Positions 5,240 through 5,634 of a stretch of 5,634 nt of DNA are shown in pieces (position 1 is the first letter of the stretch; every line of letters begins with the position of its first letter). This DNA comes from Clostridia bacterium (lineage in GTDB: Bacteria > Bacillota > DULZ01). Both the position numbers and the translations under genes were made by a program. Below the pieces are notes generated by a model. That model saw nothing but the letters and a program-made list of their open reading frames with translations. It had not been told where the DNA came from and did not search any database. The DNA lies in contig JAAYOX010000322.1 in the NCBI GenBank assembly GCA_012520135.1, positions 1 through 5,634 of the forward strand, in the 5' to 3' direction.

Positions 5240-5283
5240 GGCAAATAATGTTGCTTCGCCGTAGCGAAGCAACATTGTTTGCC
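5240..5283 (+). terminator. Long 20-bp hairpin, probable terminator
   Basis: The left arm (5240-5259) pairs with the right arm (5264-5283) over 20 positions, with a single U-G wobble (5246/5277) and a CGTA loop (5260-5263). It starts 38 bases after the oxidoreductase stop codon. No proper T tract follows, and the only U-rich part (ATTGTTTG) is within the right arm. Termination might use just the inner stem GTTGCTTCGC/GCGAAGCAAC followed by ATTGTTTG. A dispersed palindromic repeat is an alternative. Confidence 0.65.
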
Positions 5284-5322
5284 TTGCATTGTCTCTAACA
5301 CTTATTGCTACTTGTACAATAA

Positions 5323-5398
5323 AAAGCATACTATTTTGCAGGAAAGATTAGGGCATACGTCGAAAGTAGGCTAATCGACTATGTTTAAAGCATAGTAT
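5323..5398. repeat. Repeated AAAGCATA(C/G)TAT element with inverted half
   Basis: AAAGCATACTAT at 5323-5334 recurs as AAAGCATAGTAT at 5387-5398, an 11 of 12 match. The second copy also forms an inverted repeat, ACTATG (5378-5383) with CATAGT (5391-5396), separated by 7 bases. All copies lie between the hairpin and the response regulator gene. They may be regulator binding sites or chance AT-rich similarity. Confidence 0.4.
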
Positions 5399-5403
5399 AT
5401 AGA
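5375..5403 (+). promoter_or_regulatory. Candidate promoter of the response regulator gene
   Basis: TCGACT (5375-5380) and TATAGA (5398-5403) are spaced by 17 bases and resemble sigma-A hexamers. An alternative is TTGCTA (5305-5310) with TACTAT (5329-5334) at 18 bases. Neither is strong. The inverted repeat CATAGT/ACTATG falls within the first candidate's spacer. Apart from the hairpin and these elements, 5202-5431 shows nothing coding. Confidence 0.35.
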
Positions 5404-5418
5404 TATACAGAGAACCTC

Positions 5419-5423
5419 GGAGG
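5419..5423 (+). promoter_or_regulatory. Ribosome binding site of the response regulator
   Basis: GGAGG lies 8 bases before the ATG at 5432, fixing the start of this partial gene. Confidence 0.75.
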
Positions 5424-5431
5424 ACGTTGGG

Positions 5432-5634
5432 ATGGGTAAGACCAATGCGCGTATCCTCATTGTGGATGACAGCAAATTAGAAAGAAAAATAATTAACAGT
5501 TTCCTGGCTCCTCTGAATTATGAAGTGGTGGAGGATGACGGCAGCCAGGATACATTAGCTTTGATCCGTTATACAAAACCTGATTTGATTATTTTGGACC
5601 TTATCCTTTCCAACCAAGATGGGGTTGAAATTTG
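5432..5634 (+). CDS. Response regulator receiver domain protein (partial, runs off window)
   Basis: The first 67 codons are present and the gene continues past the window end. The protein opens MGKTNARILIVDDSKLERKI, the first strand of a CheY-like receiver domain with the acidic pair D12 and D13. The phosphoacceptor is D56 in PDLIILDLILSNQDGVEI. The residue usually proline four positions after it in the D-x-x-M-P pattern is serine (S60), a mild departure. Receiver domains are phosphorylated by sensor histidine kinases. The output cannot be judged because the C-terminal half is missing: it could be a stand-alone CheY or Spo0F-like protein, a DNA-binding regulator, or a GGDEF/HD-GYP enzyme. A good GGAGG supports the start. 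The upstream hairpin separates it from the oxidoreductase, so it is probably the first gene of a new transcription unit. Confidence 0.9.
   Translation, partial: MGKTNARILIVDDSKLERKIINSFLAPLNYEVVEDDGSQDTLALIRYTKPDLIILDLILSNQDGVEI

Noticed and set aside
5358..5364. CGTCGAA resembling a Spo0A box (TGTCGAA)
   Set aside because: It is a single 6 of 7 match to a short motif, expected by chance. Sporulation in this organism is not shown.
1..5634. CRISPR array, tRNA/rRNA genes, insertion sequence ends, defence or toxin-antitoxin genes
   Set aside because: No spaced repeats, tRNA-like folds, transposase motifs or defence-type domains are visible. The window is compact housekeeping-type DNA.

Overview
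The window looks like ordinary chromosomal DNA of a low-to-mid GC Firmicute, most likely a Clostridia of the Peptococcaceae/Desulfotomaculum or Thermoanaerobacterales type. The evidence is strong AGGAGG-type ribosome binding sites, GTG and TTG starts, sigma-A promoters, a NiaR (YrxA) niacin repressor, ECF-type vitamin transporter S components, and Fe-S/DUF proteins (DUF2148, DUF523, COG2509) common in anaerobes. The genus cannot be fixed from the sequence alone.

Layout. (1) Positions 14-535 (+) encode a DUF2148 ferredoxin-like protein. It ends at a hairpin (542-573) shared with the convergent MarR-family regulator gene (567-995, -). (2) A divergent intergenic region (996-1145) carries a near-perfect 18-bp palindrome (1079-1096) that is the best candidate MarR operator. 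(3) A tight + strand gene run follows: a DUF523/TudS-like Fe-S protein (1146-1619), a YbjQ/UPF0145 protein (1623-1937), a QueT-type queuosine-precursor S component (1948-2412) and the NiaR repressor (2433-2948). (4) An ECF S component (3101-3598, probable niacin transporter NiaX) has its own sigma-A promoter (3026-3054) and a dyad between the predicted transcription start and the ribosome binding site, a textbook position for NiaR repression. (5) A very strong extended -10 promoter (3643-3671) drives a leader of about 110 nt that contains a terminator-like hairpin (3721-3756). After this comes a COG2509 FAD-dependent oxidoreductase (3792-5201). (6) A 20-bp hairpin (5240-5283) closes that gene. 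A response-regulator receiver gene starts at 5432 and runs off the window.

How the genes fit together. NiaR senses niacin in characterised relatives and probably represses niaX. QueT and NiaX are both substrate-binding S components, and no EcfA/EcfT energising genes are present here, so both probably use a shared module encoded elsewhere. DUF523 proteins include thiouracil desulfurases, so the 1146-3598 block can be read as a small cluster for scavenging nucleobase-like compounds, possibly under MarR control. That reading is inference. I see no defence system, CRISPR array, mobile element, tRNA or rRNA. The most interesting non-coding signals are the terminator-containing leader before the oxidoreductase, the MarR-type palindrome, the NiaR-type promoter/operator, and the repeated CATA(C/G)T elements before the response regulator.
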